From Lachnospiraceae bacterium 3-1 (GTDB lineage Bacteria > Bacillota > Clostridia > Lachnospirales > Lachnospiraceae): a stretch of 64,000 nt of DNA. A program made the position numbers and the translations under genes. Below are positions 33,095-43,700 of the stretch, piece by piece. A model generated the notes under the pieces. That model had not been told where the DNA came from and did no database searches. It worked only from the letters and a program-made list of their open reading frames with translations. The stretch spans positions 19,214 through 83,213 of the forward strand of contig KE159595.1 in assembly GCA_000403255.2 (NCBI GenBank), given 5' to 3'. Position 1 is the stretch's first letter; the number at the start of each line of letters is the position of its first letter.

Positions 33095-34669
33095 ATGGGT
33101 AATGTCACAAAACAGGCAAGCACACGTTTCTCCATAGTCAAGCGGAGCAAGGGGCAGTCAGCGGTTGAGAAAGCGTCCTATATCAGCAGGAGTATTCTTG
33201 TCAGCGAGTTTGACGGGCAGACCTACCGCCCGAAATACCATGAAGATTTAGTCCACAGCGAAATCACTCTCCCACCCAATGCGCCCAAAGAATATGCAGA
33301 CCGAGCCACCTTATGGAACGCTGTTGAACTGTCAGAGAAAGGGCAGAAATCACAGCTTGCGAGAATGTTGAAAGCGTCACTCCCCAACGAATGGAGTTAT
33401 GAACTTGCGGAGGAAGTTGTAAGGGATTATGTGCAGAGGAATTTTGTTGACAAGGGAATGTGCGCTGATTGGGCAATCCATGACAGCGAGAACGACAAAG
33501 GACAGCGCAATCTCCATATCCATGTTTTACTCACAATGCGCCCTCTCACTGAAAACGGGGAATGGGGAGCAAAACAAAAGAAGATTTATGACCTTGACGA
33601 AAACGGCGAGAAAATACCAGTGATTGATAAAAGGACAGGTCAGCAGAAAGTTGACAAGCGGAACAGGAAACAGTGGAAATGCCACACCGCCGACAGCACC
33701 GACTGGAACAGCAAAGAGAACGCCAAAATGTGGCGCAAGGATTTAGCCGACACAATCAATGCTACCAATGAGCAGTTGGGGATTGCGCTACATTGGGAAC
33801 ACCGCTCTTTTAAGGAACAGGGGATTGACAGAGAGCCGACAATCCATATCGGGGCGGTTGCCAACGCTTTAGAACGCAAAGGCATACAGACCGAGAGGGG
33901 CAACATCAATCGGGAAATCGTCAAAAACAATATGCTGTTGGAACAGGCGAAAGAAATGCTCATGCTTGCCAAGCAGGAACTTCACAGCGCACAATACGCC
34001 AAGATTAAGAGTACAGCGGTCAGCGTAAAGAATGAAGTCATGGAGATGATTGCAAAAGTGAGGGAGCGCAAAGGCAGATTAGACTTGCCGATTGTCAGCG
34101 GAAAGCACCTAAGAAGAATATCCGACAGAACCGCCTTGCAGTCAGCCGATAATGCGGAGAAATTCATCACCACAAGGAAGATAGACAGCTTTGAGAGCCT
34201 TGCGAAATTCACAGCGGATAAGGAACAGAAATACAGCCAGCTTGAAACAGTGCATTTGTCAAAGGGGCAGAAACTAAACCGATTAAAGGAACTGTCAAAA
34301 ATGTATGCCCTCTTTGCGCCGATCCAAGCCACCTATAAGGAGAGCCAGTCTCTCAAAGGACTTGCAAAAATGCGGTATGATAAGGAGCATAAGGACAGCT
34401 TATCGAAGTACCCCGAATTAAAGGAGCGTATGCAGAGCCTTTTACAGAATGGCGAGAAGATAACGCCGAAACAGTGGAAAGCAGAGATACAGTCTTTGCA
34501 ATCCGAGTATGACAGTATCGGCAAGGAGCAAAGCAAGACCGCAACAGAGTTAGCGTATGCAGAAATTATCAGCTACAACAGAAAGAACCTTGAGAGGGAG
34601 CTTCAGAACGAGAGCCGACAGCATAACAGGCAACAAAACAAAACGAAACGGAGGGAGGAAGAAATTTAA
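33095..34669 (+). CDS. MobA/MobL-family (MOBQ) relaxase, element 3
   Basis: A 524-residue relaxase. The start FSIVKRSKGQSAVEKASYIS contains the conserved Tyr region. The metal motif is NLHIHVLL (His141, His143) and KEQGIDREPTIHIG is the usual third motif. The rest is coiled coil. It belongs to the same family as the 12011 relaxase but is clearly diverged, so the two elements probably use different oriT sites. ATG 33095 has only a weak AGGTG site; an in-frame start nine bases earlier is possible. Confidence 0.9.
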   Translation: MGNVTKQASTRFSIVKRSKGQSAVEKASYISRSILVSEFDGQTYRPKYHEDLVHSEITLPPNAPKEYADRATLWNAVELSEKGQKSQLARMLKASLPNEWSYELAEEVVRDYVQRNFVDKGMCADWAIHDSENDKGQRNLHIHVLLTMRPLTENGEWGAKQKKIYDLDENGEKIPVIDKRTGQQKVDKRNRKQWKCHTADSTDWNSKENAKMWRKDLADTINATNEQLGIALHWEHRSFKEQGIDREPTIHIGAVANALERKGIQTERGNINREIVKNNMLLEQAKEMLMLAKQELHSAQYAKIKSTAVSVKNEVMEMIAKVRERKGRLDLPIVSGKHLRRISDRTALQSADNAEKFITTRKIDSFESLAKFTADKEQKYSQLETVHLSKGQKLNRLKELSKMYALFAPIQATYKESQSLKGLAKMRYDKEHKDSLSKYPELKERMQSLLQNGEKITPKQWKAEIQSLQSEYDSIGKEQSKTATELAYAEIISYNRKNLERELQNESRQHNRQQNKTKRREEEI

Positions 34670-34749
34670 TGAAAATCTGATAGAAATATGAGTGTGATTG
34701 TGGTATTCTATTAAATGTACAAATCGGGATTGTTGGAGGATATTTAATT

Positions 34750-35406
34750 GTGAACAAGGCATGGTCAGAACTGAATAAAACAATGCAAACACAAATCAAA
34801 AAGAAAGACACCTATGAAGCAGGCATTGACACATTATTTGAATTGCGAAATCAGTTAATGGAAACCTTAAAATCATTTAACGAGGAATTATGCAGAGAAG
34901 ATTTTGACGCAATTCCATTTATAAATGCAGACGGTTATCATAGTAAAACGATTGCATATTCAATTTGGCATATTTTCCGTATTGAAGATATAGTTGCACA
35001 CACATTGATAAGCGAAAATGAGCAAGTGTTTTTTGCGGGCAATTATCAAGAACGTATCAATTCGCCTATAATTACAACAGGAAATGAACTTGTAAAAGAG
35101 CAGATTGCAGATTTTTCAAAGCGACTTAACTTGAAAGAACTTTATTCCTATATTTTTGAGGTAAAGGATAGCACCGAGAAAATAATCAATAGCTTATCCT
35201 ATGATGAATTGAAAAAGAAAATATCAGAAGAAAGAAAAGAACACTTAAAATTATTAAATGTTGTAAGTAATGATGAAAATGCAATTTGGCTTATTGATTA
35301 TTGGTGCGGTAAAGATATTCGAGGGTTAATACAAATGCCTTTTTCAAGACATTGGATTATGCACATAGAAGCAAGTTTGCGTATAAAAAACAAGATACAT
35401 TCATAA
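34750..35406 (+). CDS. DinB-like metal-binding protein
   Basis: A 218-residue helical protein with the DinB-type pattern of widely spaced histidines: YHSKTIAYSIWHIFRIED and FSRHWIMHIEASLRI. DinB-fold proteins are small-thiol-dependent or metal-dependent enzymes. The substrate is unknown. It starts with GTG 34750, ten bases after GGAGG. AT-rich cargo between relaxase and recombinase. Confidence 0.65.
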   Translation: MNKAWSELNKTMQTQIKKKDTYEAGIDTLFELRNQLMETLKSFNEELCREDFDAIPFINADGYHSKTIAYSIWHIFRIEDIVAHTLISENEQVFFAGNYQERINSPIITTGNELVKEQIADFSKRLNLKELYSYIFEVKDSTEKIINSLSYDELKKKISEERKEHLKLLNVVSNDENAIWLIDYWCGKDIRGLIQMPFSRHWIMHIEASLRIKNKIHS

Positions 35407-35524
35407 GTGCAAATTCCAGTTTGTCGAAACAACCATTGCCACAATCACAACAGAATAGTTACATAGCGTCAGAGCGTATAGAAAAAAGTCTATGCGCTCT
35501 ATTTTATTGTAAAGGAGCAGATTT

Positions 35525-35698
35525 ATGAGTAAAGACAGCAAGGCACAGCATAGAGCCGCCCGACAGCACCAACCCACAAAAATAATCGTGGAAAGGCACT
35601 ATGTAGGCACTGAAAAAATGGAAACGGTATTCAAGCGGATAGCCGAGGAACAGATAACAAAAAAGGTTAAGGAGATAGCGGAAAACAACGTAAATTAG
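35525..35698 (+). CDS. Small protein preceding recombinase 3
   Basis: A 57-residue basic protein (SKDSKAQHRAARQHQP, then KIIVERHYVGTEKMETVFKR). AAAGGAG lies 6 bases before the ATG. Size, charge and position match the 15933 gene upstream of recombinase 2 (EYLAKA versus VFKRIAEE), although the sequences differ. It is a likely transcription or excision accessory (inference). Confidence 0.65.
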   Translation: MSKDSKAQHRAARQHQPTKIIVERHYVGTEKMETVFKRIAEEQITKKVKEIAENNVN

Positions 35699-35768
35699 CA
35701 CTGGAAACGGAAAAGGGAATATAGTATAATAGGAGTTGAGGAAGTCCCTTTTCATTAAGGAGGACGAC

Positions 35769-37406
35769 ATGAAAAGGGCAAAACTGAATAACGACAAAAT
35801 CACTGCTTTATATTGCAGGCTTTCCAAAGATGACGGCACGAACAATGAGAGCATGAGTATCAGCACACAGAAAACCATGCTGAAAGATTATGCAAAGCGC
35901 AACGGTTTTCTGAACTGCCAGTTCTACGTTGATGACGGTTACAGCGGTACGAACTACGACCGCCCCGCTTTCCGACAGCTTATCGAGGACATACAGGACG
36001 GGGAAGTGTCAACGCTCATCACAAAAGACCTGTCACGATTGGGGAGGAATTATCTTGAAACGGGTACTTATATCGAGGTATTTTTCCCTAATCATAACGT
36101 GCGGTACATTGCAATCAATGACGGAGTGGACTCCATAGACAACGCACAAATGGATATTACACCATTCCGCAACATCATCAATGAAATGTACGCAAAGGAC
36201 ACGTCAAGGAAAATTAAGAGCGCACTCCACGCAAGGAGAATGCAGGGCAAGTATATGGCTACTACCGCCCCATTCGGTTATCAGAAAGACGAGAAAGACC
36301 ATAACCACCTTGTCATTGATGAAGTGACCGCCCCTGTTGTGGAACTGATTTTCTCAATCGCCGAGGAGGGTGTGGGGCTTCACACTATCTGTAACCGCTT
36401 GCGAAAGGCAAAAGTGCTGAAACCGAGTTTTTACAAAAAGGAACTGTTTGAGCGGTTTATGGACGAGGAAAAAATGTATGACTGGGACACTGCCTATGTC
36501 AGTCAGATATTGCACAATCCCGTCTATGCAGGAAACCTCACCGTTGCGGACAAGCCGACCAAGACCATGCGTTCCAAGAAAAGACAGTATATCCCGTATG
36601 CGGAGCGTGAAATCATCTATGGCACGCATGAGCCGATTATCGAACAGAACCGCTGGAACAACGTGCAGAAGATTTTGCAGAGCAGACCGCCCGTTATCGG
36701 GGAAAGTTCAAGCGGATATGACAACATCTTCCGAGGGGTTATCAAGTGCGCCGATTGTGGGAGTGCCATGCTTGCCAAAGTCGAGCAGAAAAGAAAGCGG
36801 AACAATGTATTAGACAAGACTTTCTACTGCTGTACCAAATACCGCAAGTTTGGGAAAGAGGGCTGTTCGGCACACACCATTGAGGCGAGGACGGTTCACG
36901 AAGTGGTGCTTGCAGACATTCAGAAACACGCAGGACAGGCACTGACGGACAGGAAAGCTATGGTAACGGAGATTGCGGAGCGTCTTAATCTCCAAATGTC
37001 GGCGGACAGGGAACAGCAGAAAAAGGAACTAAGGCAATGTAAACAGCGTGTGTCGGAGATTGAAAACCTGTATGCCAAGCTGTACGAGGACTTGACAAGG
37101 GAACTGCTGACCGAAAAGCGTTTTCAGATGTTGTCGGCAAGGTATGACAGCGAGCAGGAAGAACTGACAGCCAAGATAAAGGAACTTGAAAAAAGTGCCA
37201 TAGCGGACAAGGAGCAGTTATTTTCCATTGAACAGTTTGCGGAGCAGATAAGCGGTTATGCAGGAATAACGGAACTCAATTTTAAGATAATCAATCAACT
37301 GATAGAAAAAATTCTTGTTTCTGAACCCGTAGAAGTTGACGGGCAGAAAATTCAACGACTTACTATCCATTACAAATTCATAGGGGCATTGGAAACCCTT
37401 GAATAA
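35769..37406 (+). CDS. Large serine recombinase of element 3
   Basis: A 545-residue TnpX-like recombinase. It has ITALYCRLSKDDG (Ser19), LSRLGRNYLETG, a zinc ribbon (CADCGS, then FYCCTKYRKFGKEGCSAH), coiled coil, and the DUF4368-type LIEKILVSEPV end. AAGGAGG at 35757-35763 selects ATG 35769 over an earlier open frame start. TATAAT at 35725-35730 is the likely -10. The stop lies only 38 bases from the right junction, so the attachment site abuts the gene. Confidence 0.92.
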   Translation: MKRAKLNNDKITALYCRLSKDDGTNNESMSISTQKTMLKDYAKRNGFLNCQFYVDDGYSGTNYDRPAFRQLIEDIQDGEVSTLITKDLSRLGRNYLETGTYIEVFFPNHNVRYIAINDGVDSIDNAQMDITPFRNIINEMYAKDTSRKIKSALHARRMQGKYMATTAPFGYQKDEKDHNHLVIDEVTAPVVELIFSIAEEGVGLHTICNRLRKAKVLKPSFYKKELFERFMDEEKMYDWDTAYVSQILHNPVYAGNLTVADKPTKTMRSKKRQYIPYAEREIIYGTHEPIIEQNRWNNVQKILQSRPPVIGESSSGYDNIFRGVIKCADCGSAMLAKVEQKRKRNNVLDKTFYCCTKYRKFGKEGCSAHTIEARTVHEVVLADIQKHAGQALTDRKAMVTEIAERLNLQMSADREQQKKELRQCKQRVSEIENLYAKLYEDLTRELLTEKRFQMLSARYDSEQEELTAKIKELEKSAIADKEQLFSIEQFAEQISGYAGITELNFKIINQLIEKILVSEPVEVDGQKIQRLTIHYKFIGALETLE

Positions 37407-37444
37407 TGGATATTCTCTAAGTCACCTATTCCAACTATCCAACA

Positions 37445-39235
37445 GACGCAGGGCGGGAGGGAGAACTGATCTTCCGCCTTGTGTATGACCAGGCAGGGTG
37501 CAGGAAACCCATAAAGCGGCTCTGGATTTCCTCTATGGAGGAAAGCGCAATCCGTGAAGGCTTTGCAAACCTGCGTCCGGGAAGCGATTATGATAACCTC
37601 TACCACTCCGCACTGTGCAGGCAGAGGGCGGACTGGCTGGTGGGGCTGAACGGCACGAGGCTTTTTACAGTCCTGTATGGTGGCAAGGTATTAAAGGTCG
37701 GCAGGGTGCAGACACCAACGCTTGCGATGCTGGTGGAGCGTGAGGAAAAAATCAGGAATTTCAAAAAAGAACCATATTATACAGCGCATATCCTGACGGG
37801 CGGCATGGATGCGGCAACGGAGAAGATAGCTGAAAAGGCGCAGGCAGAGGGCATCGCTGCAGCGTGTGAAAGCAAAACCGCCACGGTTGTTTCCGTCACA
37901 AAAGAGAAGAAAACCGTACAGCCGCCGAAACTCTATGACCTGACCTCGTTACAGAGGGATGCGAACCGCTTATTCGGCTTTACCGCAAAGCAGACCTTAG
38001 AATATACGCAGAGTCTTTATGAGAAAAAGCTGGTCACATATCCCCGGACGGACAGCCAGTATTTATCGGACGATATGGAAGATACGGCAAGGGCAGTGAT
38101 CGGGGCGGTTTACAAGGCGATTCTCTTTGAAGAACTCTCCGGGGCAGAGCCGGATATAAAGAGGGTAATGGACAGCAAAAAAGTGACAGACCACCACGCA
38201 ATCATTCCCACAATGGAGATCGCAAAGGCTGACCTTTCCGTCGTGCCGGAGGGGGAGATGAAAATCCTCTCCCTTGCCGCCAACCGCCTGCTCTGCGCCA
38301 CAGGACAAAAGCATGAGTATGAAACGGTCAGGGCAGAGTTTGACTGTAACAGCGCTGTTTTTACTGTTTCTGGGAAATCCGTAATAAAGAATGGGTGGAA
38401 AGATTTTGAAGCCGCACTGAAGCGTTCTTATAAAACCACGGAAGATAAGGAAAAAGAGGAAAAGAAGCTGCCGGAGCTTTCGAAAGGGATGGTTTTTGAA
38501 GGAGTGCAGACGAATGTAACGGAGCATTTCACGCAGCCGCCGAAGCATTTTACGGAGGACAGTTTATTGTCGGCAATGGAACGTGCCGGGGCGGAGGATA
38601 TGGGCGATGAAGTGGAACGGAAAGGGCTTGGCACACCTGCTACACGGGCGGATGTGATTGAGAAGTTAGTCAAGGACGGTTTCGTAAAACGTGAGAAAAA
38701 GCAGATGATTCCTACGGAAGATGGAGTAAAGCTGATCACCGTGCTGCCTGATGTGATGAAATCCCCGCAGCTTACCGCTGATTGGGAAAATGCCCTTACC
38801 CTTGTGGCAAAGGGGGAATATCCCATGCAGGCGTTTATGGACGGAATTGCTGATCTGGTAAACGGGCTTGTGCAGATTTACCACAGTATCAGTGACGAAC
38901 AGAAATCCATGTTCGGGGGCGGCGCACAGGAAGTTTTTGGCAAATGCCCGAAGTGCGGCGGCGATGTGGTAAAAGGGAAATTCGGCGCTTATTGTAAAAA
39001 TAAATGCGGCATGAACGTGTCCAGGGTAATGGGGGCAGCGCTTACCGACAGCCAGGCAAAAAGCCTGCTGGAAGGGAAAAAGACCCTTGTGAAAGGCTTG
39101 AGGGGGAAGAAAGGCAGCTATGATGCGTACCTGATACCGGAGGGCGTGGAGAATTACTCCTATACCAAAGACGGGAAGGAAATCAAAGGCTCGCAGTATA
39201 AAGTGAAGATGGAATTTCCCAAAAAGAAAAAATAA
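37445..39235 (+). pseudogene. topB: DNA topoisomerase III, C-terminal part
   Basis: From the junction it reads DAGREGELIFRLVYDQAG, completing the toprim metal site. Next come SSMEESAIREGF, the catalytic block VTYPRTDSQYLSDDM (Tyr) and a C-terminal zinc motif (CPKCGGDVV, then YCKNKCGM). No start of its own is supported. The protein decatenates DNA during ICE replication and transfer; at present the gene is split and probably inactive. Confidence 0.92.
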
Positions 39236-39252
39236 CAGGGGAGGTAATCTAT

Positions 39253-40026
39253 TTGCATACGGAAGGAGTGCCTGCCGCAATGCAGGATGGGCGGGTATTT
39301 GCGGACAGACTGAACTATGTGTACGGAACTGACTGTATGAACATATTAGCAAAACTGCCATGTGAAAGTGTCGATCTGGTTATTGCTGACCCGCCATATT
39401 ACAGAATGAAAGGCGGATTCGATTTTGTGTTTCATTCTGAGGAGGAATATCTGGAATGGTGTTCCCTATGGGCGGCAGAGTGCTGCCGGGTATTAAAGTC
39501 GACAGGGGCGTTCTATTGTTGGGGAAGCTGCCTGATGATAGATAAACTTTCAGTCCTTGTTTTGGATCGGCTTGACTGGATAAAAAGAAATCTGATTGTA
39601 TGGAATTATAAAACGGGGCGTCCGGCAAAGGCATCATACCGTAATGAAACAGAACTGCTTTGGTTTTATAGTAAAGCGCTGCACACACTCAATATTGATG
39701 AAGTCAGAGTTGCTTACAGCAAAGGGGGTGAAAAGGACAAACGGAAAAATCCGAAAGGGAAGTCCTGTGGGAATGTGTGGGAATTTTCACGCATTATGCC
39801 CAATTATAAAGAATGGACAGGTCATCCCACGCAGAAACCGGAGAAACTGGCAGAGAGAATCCTGCTTGCAAGCAGTAAGCCGGGCGATTTAGTGCTGATA
39901 CCGTTTGCCGGAAGCGGTACGGAGATAGAAGCCTGCATCAGAACCGGGCGGAATTGGCTGGCGGCAGAGAAAGAAGAACAGTACATACAGGATTTCATAT
40001 TGCCAAGGATACAGTCTTTTACGTGA
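39253..40026 (+). CDS. DNA methyltransferase (beta-class), second copy
   Basis: A 257-residue enzyme. It has VIADPPYYRM (Asp46-Tyr49) near the start and LIPFAGSGTEIEA at the end, the same order as the 24004 enzyme. VYGTDCMNILAKLP parallels YIYCMDCMDLM of that protein, so the two are distant paralogs flanking the hydrolase-topB block. The start is TTG 39253 with GGGGAGGT 8 bases ahead. Probably anti-restriction methylation of the element. Confidence 0.88.
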   Translation: MHTEGVPAAMQDGRVFADRLNYVYGTDCMNILAKLPCESVDLVIADPPYYRMKGGFDFVFHSEEEYLEWCSLWAAECCRVLKSTGAFYCWGSCLMIDKLSVLVLDRLDWIKRNLIVWNYKTGRPAKASYRNETELLWFYSKALHTLNIDEVRVAYSKGGEKDKRKNPKGKSCGNVWEFSRIMPNYKEWTGHPTQKPEKLAERILLASSKPGDLVLIPFAGSGTEIEACIRTGRNWLAAEKEEQYIQDFILPRIQSFT

Positions 40027-40040
40027 AGGACTGTAAAAAG

Positions 40041-40074
40041 AGCGCAGGGGCATAGCAATCTCCTGCGCTTTTAT
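40041..40074 (+). terminator. Intrinsic terminator after the methylase gene
   Basis: AGCGCAGG (40041-40048) pairs with CCTGCGCT (40062-40069), then TTTTAT. Confidence 0.65.
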
Positions 40075-40103
40075 ATAAATTTGATAAAAGAGAGGAAAAC
40101 AGT

Positions 40104-40391
40104 ATGAGTGAAGCAATGGAAAATGTAACAGAAAACATTCCTGCAGGAAAGACAGGGGAAACCAAAGCGGAGAAATTTATCCGGCTTGGGGAGTACCGCA
40201 TCAATAAGGCGATGGATTCCATTGGCAGGATTGAGAACCTTGCCAACAGGTCGGCGTATGACTATACACCGGAACAGGTGGAGGCTATGTTTTCCGTCCT
40301 GGAGTCTAAGGTGGCGGAAGTCAAAGCAAAGTTTGCAGCCACAAAAGCGAAAGAAAATACAGCTTTTTCTTTCGGCAGCAAAACAGAATAA
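40104..40391 (+). CDS. Small conserved CTn protein
   Basis: A 95-residue helical protein (KAEKFIRLGEYRINKAMDSI, then NRSAYDYTPEQVEAMFSVLE, then VAEVKAKFAATK). I recognise it as a regular neighbour of the giant methylase/helicase gene in Tn1549-like elements, without assigned function. AGAGGAAAAC precedes the ATG. It lies 13 bases before the HTH gene, so the two form an operon. Confidence 0.65.
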   Translation: MSEAMENVTENIPAGKTGETKAEKFIRLGEYRINKAMDSIGRIENLANRSAYDYTPEQVEAMFSVLESKVAEVKAKFAATKAKENTAFSFGSKTE

Positions 40392-40404
40392 GGAGGGAAT
40401 GGCA

Positions 40405-40752
40405 ATGGGAGCAGAGATTTTAAGCACAGGTGATAAGGTTTTAAATGCGATGAAAGAGATGGATATGAGTATACCGGGGCTGGCGGCATTATCCGGCGTC
40501 CGTGAGGATACGCTCCTGGACATCATGGCGGGAATCCGTGAGGCGGACATAAACACGCTCTGCCAGGTTGCGGATGCGCTCGGTATTTGTGTGCGTGAGC
40601 TGTGTCCGGATGAGGAACGGTATTCAATCCCGGTAGAAAAGAATACCCTTGCGAAGCTGATCGTGGTCAGCGAGATAAACGGGGTGGAACTGGATGCGCT
40701 GGTGGCTTCCATTCTGGAAAAGGGCATTGAGGAAAACGGGTTCTATGATTAA
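40405..40752 (+). CDS. HTH-domain regulator upstream of the giant gene
   Basis: A 115-residue protein. It has MSIPGLAALSGVREDTLLDI then NTLCQVADALGICVRELC, a Cro/C1-type HTH at residues about 12-65, and a C-terminal helix (LDALVASILEKGIEE). AAGGAGG lies 8 bases before ATG 40405; the ATG at 40399 is too close. It ends 11 bases before the giant gene, suggesting co-transcription and possibly regulation of it. Confidence 0.75.
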   Translation: MGAEILSTGDKVLNAMKEMDMSIPGLAALSGVREDTLLDIMAGIREADINTLCQVADALGICVRELCPDEERYSIPVEKNTLAKLIVVSEINGVELDALVASILEKGIEENGFYD

Positions 40753-40763
40753 GGAGGGTGCGG

Positions 40764-43700
40764 ATGGACAGAGGATACCTTGTTTCAAAGAAATACCATG
40801 AAATCTCCATACTGGCGGGGGAAACCGCAAGGCAGGTGTCTAAGAACGGGAGGGAATGGGCAAAATACCTGACAACTGCCGCAAGGCTGTACCGATACCC
40901 GTTTGAGGATCAGATGCTGATCTACGCACAGAGGCCGGGGGCCACAGCCTGTGCCACTATGGAAACATGGAATGAAAAAATGTTCTGCTGGGTGAACCGT
41001 GGGGCAAAGGGGATCGCCCTTTTTGACCGGGACAGCGAGCGCCCCAGGCTGAAATATGTTTTTGACGTGTCGGACGTGCATAAGGCAAGGCGGATCGGGA
41101 AAGACCCGTATCTGTGGGAACTGCGGGAGGAACACAAGGGCGCTGTGCTGGCGCAGCTTGAGAAGACCTACGGCGAAACGAATAAAAATAATCCTTTTGA
41201 GGGCAGGCTCATAGAGATTGCCAGGAGGATTGCGGAAGATTATTACGGGGAGATTATGCAGGATATGTCCTACGCCAAGGAGGGCAGCTTCTTAGAGGAA
41301 CTTGACGAGCTGAACGTGGGGCTGCGGCTTCGGGAAACACTCTCCGCAAGCATCGCATACACCCTGTTATCCCGGTGCGGCGCTGACATGGATTTCTGGA
41401 AGGACGAACTGAATTTTGACTATATCAGTGAGTTTAACACTTCAATGGCATTATCTGTCATTGGGAACGCAACTACGGATATGTGTAAGCCAGTCCTCAT
41501 GGAGATCGGGAGGACGGTTGCCGCTTATGACCGCCAGATGGCACGGCAGAAAGCCGCAGATAAGGCGAGGGAGAGGACGGACGGGGCGCAGGCCGCCGCT
41601 GAAAAAAATCCTGAAAAAGTGCTTGCAAATGAACCGGAACCACGCTATAATGCTTTAAAGCGTGAAAGCGAAAACGAACCACAAATTGATACAGACACCA
41701 ACCACATAGAAACGGAGGGCATTACGCATGGAACTGACATACGAGAAGAACGGGGATTACCTGATACCCAACCTAATTCCGGACAGCGAGCCGGAGGAGC
41801 CGCTGACCAAGTACGGGCTGATGCGGAAGAATTACCTGAAGGAACACCGGAGGGGGATTTACAGCGGGCTTCTGATGGAGGGCAGGCTGAAAGCGCACTG
41901 CCTGGAGATACAGAGGCAGGCGGAGGAAAGGATGGACTTCCTGACAGAGCAGATGGCGAAAGCCGAGGGAGTGGACGAAGCGCTGAAAGCGTCCGATCAG
42001 ATGAAATGGGTGGCGAAGATGAACGGCATCAGGCACTCGGCAGAGGAAACCGTACTGACGGAGCTGGTCTACAGCCTTTAACCAGCGAAGCACAACCGAA
42101 TAAGGAAACAGAAAAGCCGGATGATGGAGAGGATTCATTGTCCGGCTCTTTTTTGGATAACCTGGATTTTGCGGAAAAGGCGATGGAGGTTCAGAAAGGG
42201 GTTTTATGCTCTGACGATTTCCTTATCCATAAAAGGCCGGAGATAGCGGGATATTTCGCAGCAGAGCCGGACGCAAGCCTGCAAACGGAATATTTTAAGA
42301 ACTGCTTCCATTTTAATACCTATTACGGGTATGAGGCGGCGGGCATTCCTGTCGGTTTTTATGCCAATGAGGAAGGGATTCACATCAACATGACCGGAAA
42401 ACCGGGTGTGGAGAATGAAACCCATATATCATGGGAGGATGCCCGTTTCTTTGTCAATTCCTATATGGAGGATGATGTATACCTGCTTCCGGGGGAAAAG
42501 GCGGAACAGATTGATACGAATGGGATGTATCAGCAGCTTGATTTATTTTCCCTGTTCTCGGAGCAGGTGGGCAGTATCGCCATGAAGGAGGCGGAGGAAG
42601 GCATTCTTCCGGCAGAGAAGGCAGGCCCCGGACAGCCAAAGGCAGCGTTTCCACAGGAGCAGGTTGACACAATCCTGCGCAGCGGGGGCGGCAGGGATGA
42701 CAGCCGCAAGCGCATTTATGCCAAGTACCAGCAGGGCAAGATGCCGGAGGAAATGGCGGAATTTCTCAAAAAGGAATACGGCACTACCGGGAAAGGCTTT
42801 GAGTTTGAGGGAAAACAGGTAGCTGTGTGGTTTGACGGCCAGGGAATGCGTGTCGGAAAGGGTACGTCTGCGATGGAGAATCCGGCGCTTACAATGGACT
42901 GGAAAGAGATTGAAGCACAGATACGCTCCCAGGTGGAAAACGGCTCTTATATGGGCGCAAATGAAGCCTACCTTGTGGACGAGGTGGAGCGTGGGCGGAT
43001 TGCCAATTTTACGGCATATTTTTTCTATGATGGCATGGGGGAAATGCCGGAGGAAATCTTTGAGAAAGTCGGGAACCGCTCGGATGCCCATGAAAGAATG
43101 GTGGAGCTTTTATCCTCGCCAGAGGGGATTGACCTTGTTGCTTCCCACATGGATAAAGCACTGGAGCAGCTTGAAAGCGGCGAGAAAAAGCTGCGTTTCC
43201 GTTCTGTTATGCCCAAAGAGGAACTCAGGGCAGAGCTTGACAACCTGCTTTTACAGAAGAAAACATTCCCGGTATCTGACCATGTGGAAGTGAAGAAAGA
43301 GGATTTTATCACGCAGGACGAGATAGACCACAGGCTCGGCAGGGGGAGCAGCTTTGAACACGGCTCTTTCCGTATCTATGACTATTTCATGGAGGGGCAT
43401 GGCAGCAAGGAAGCGGCGGCTTTTTTGAAAAAGGAATACGGGATCGGCGGCAGTACCCATGCGCTCGCCGGGGCTGACCACAGTTATGAGAACCATGACG
43501 GGAAAGGCATCCGCCTGGAAAAAGGCAGCATCATGGAGCCTTACACAAAGGTGCTGTTGCCGTGGAAAGCGGTAGAGAAGCGTATCCGCAAACTTATCCA
43601 GGAAGATAAATATTTATCCCCAAAGGGCAAGGAAGCCTATGCAGAATACAAAGAGGAACAGGCGCAAAAAGAGCTTGAAAAAGCGCTGGCAAAGATAGAG

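Larger units (their letters stand above)
29947..37446. mobile_element. Mobilizable element 3 inserted in topB, both ends defined
   Basis: A GA dinucleotide marks each junction (29947-29948 and 37445-37446). Removing one copy plus the intervening 7498 bp restores ACG GAC GCA GGG, that is TDAG of topoisomerase III. Both ends share TGTTGGATAGT in inverted orientation (left 29949-29959, right near 37433-37444). GA core dinucleotides are known for TnpX/TndX-type recombinases. The element encodes a relaxase, DUF3847 protein, XRE/PNPOx pair, DinB-like cargo and a serine recombinase. Confidence 0.9.

Noticed and set aside
32785..33102. 105-codon frame between DUF3847 and the relaxase
   Set aside because: Composition is dominated by hairpins of the candidate oriT region and no ribosome site or recognisable domain is present.
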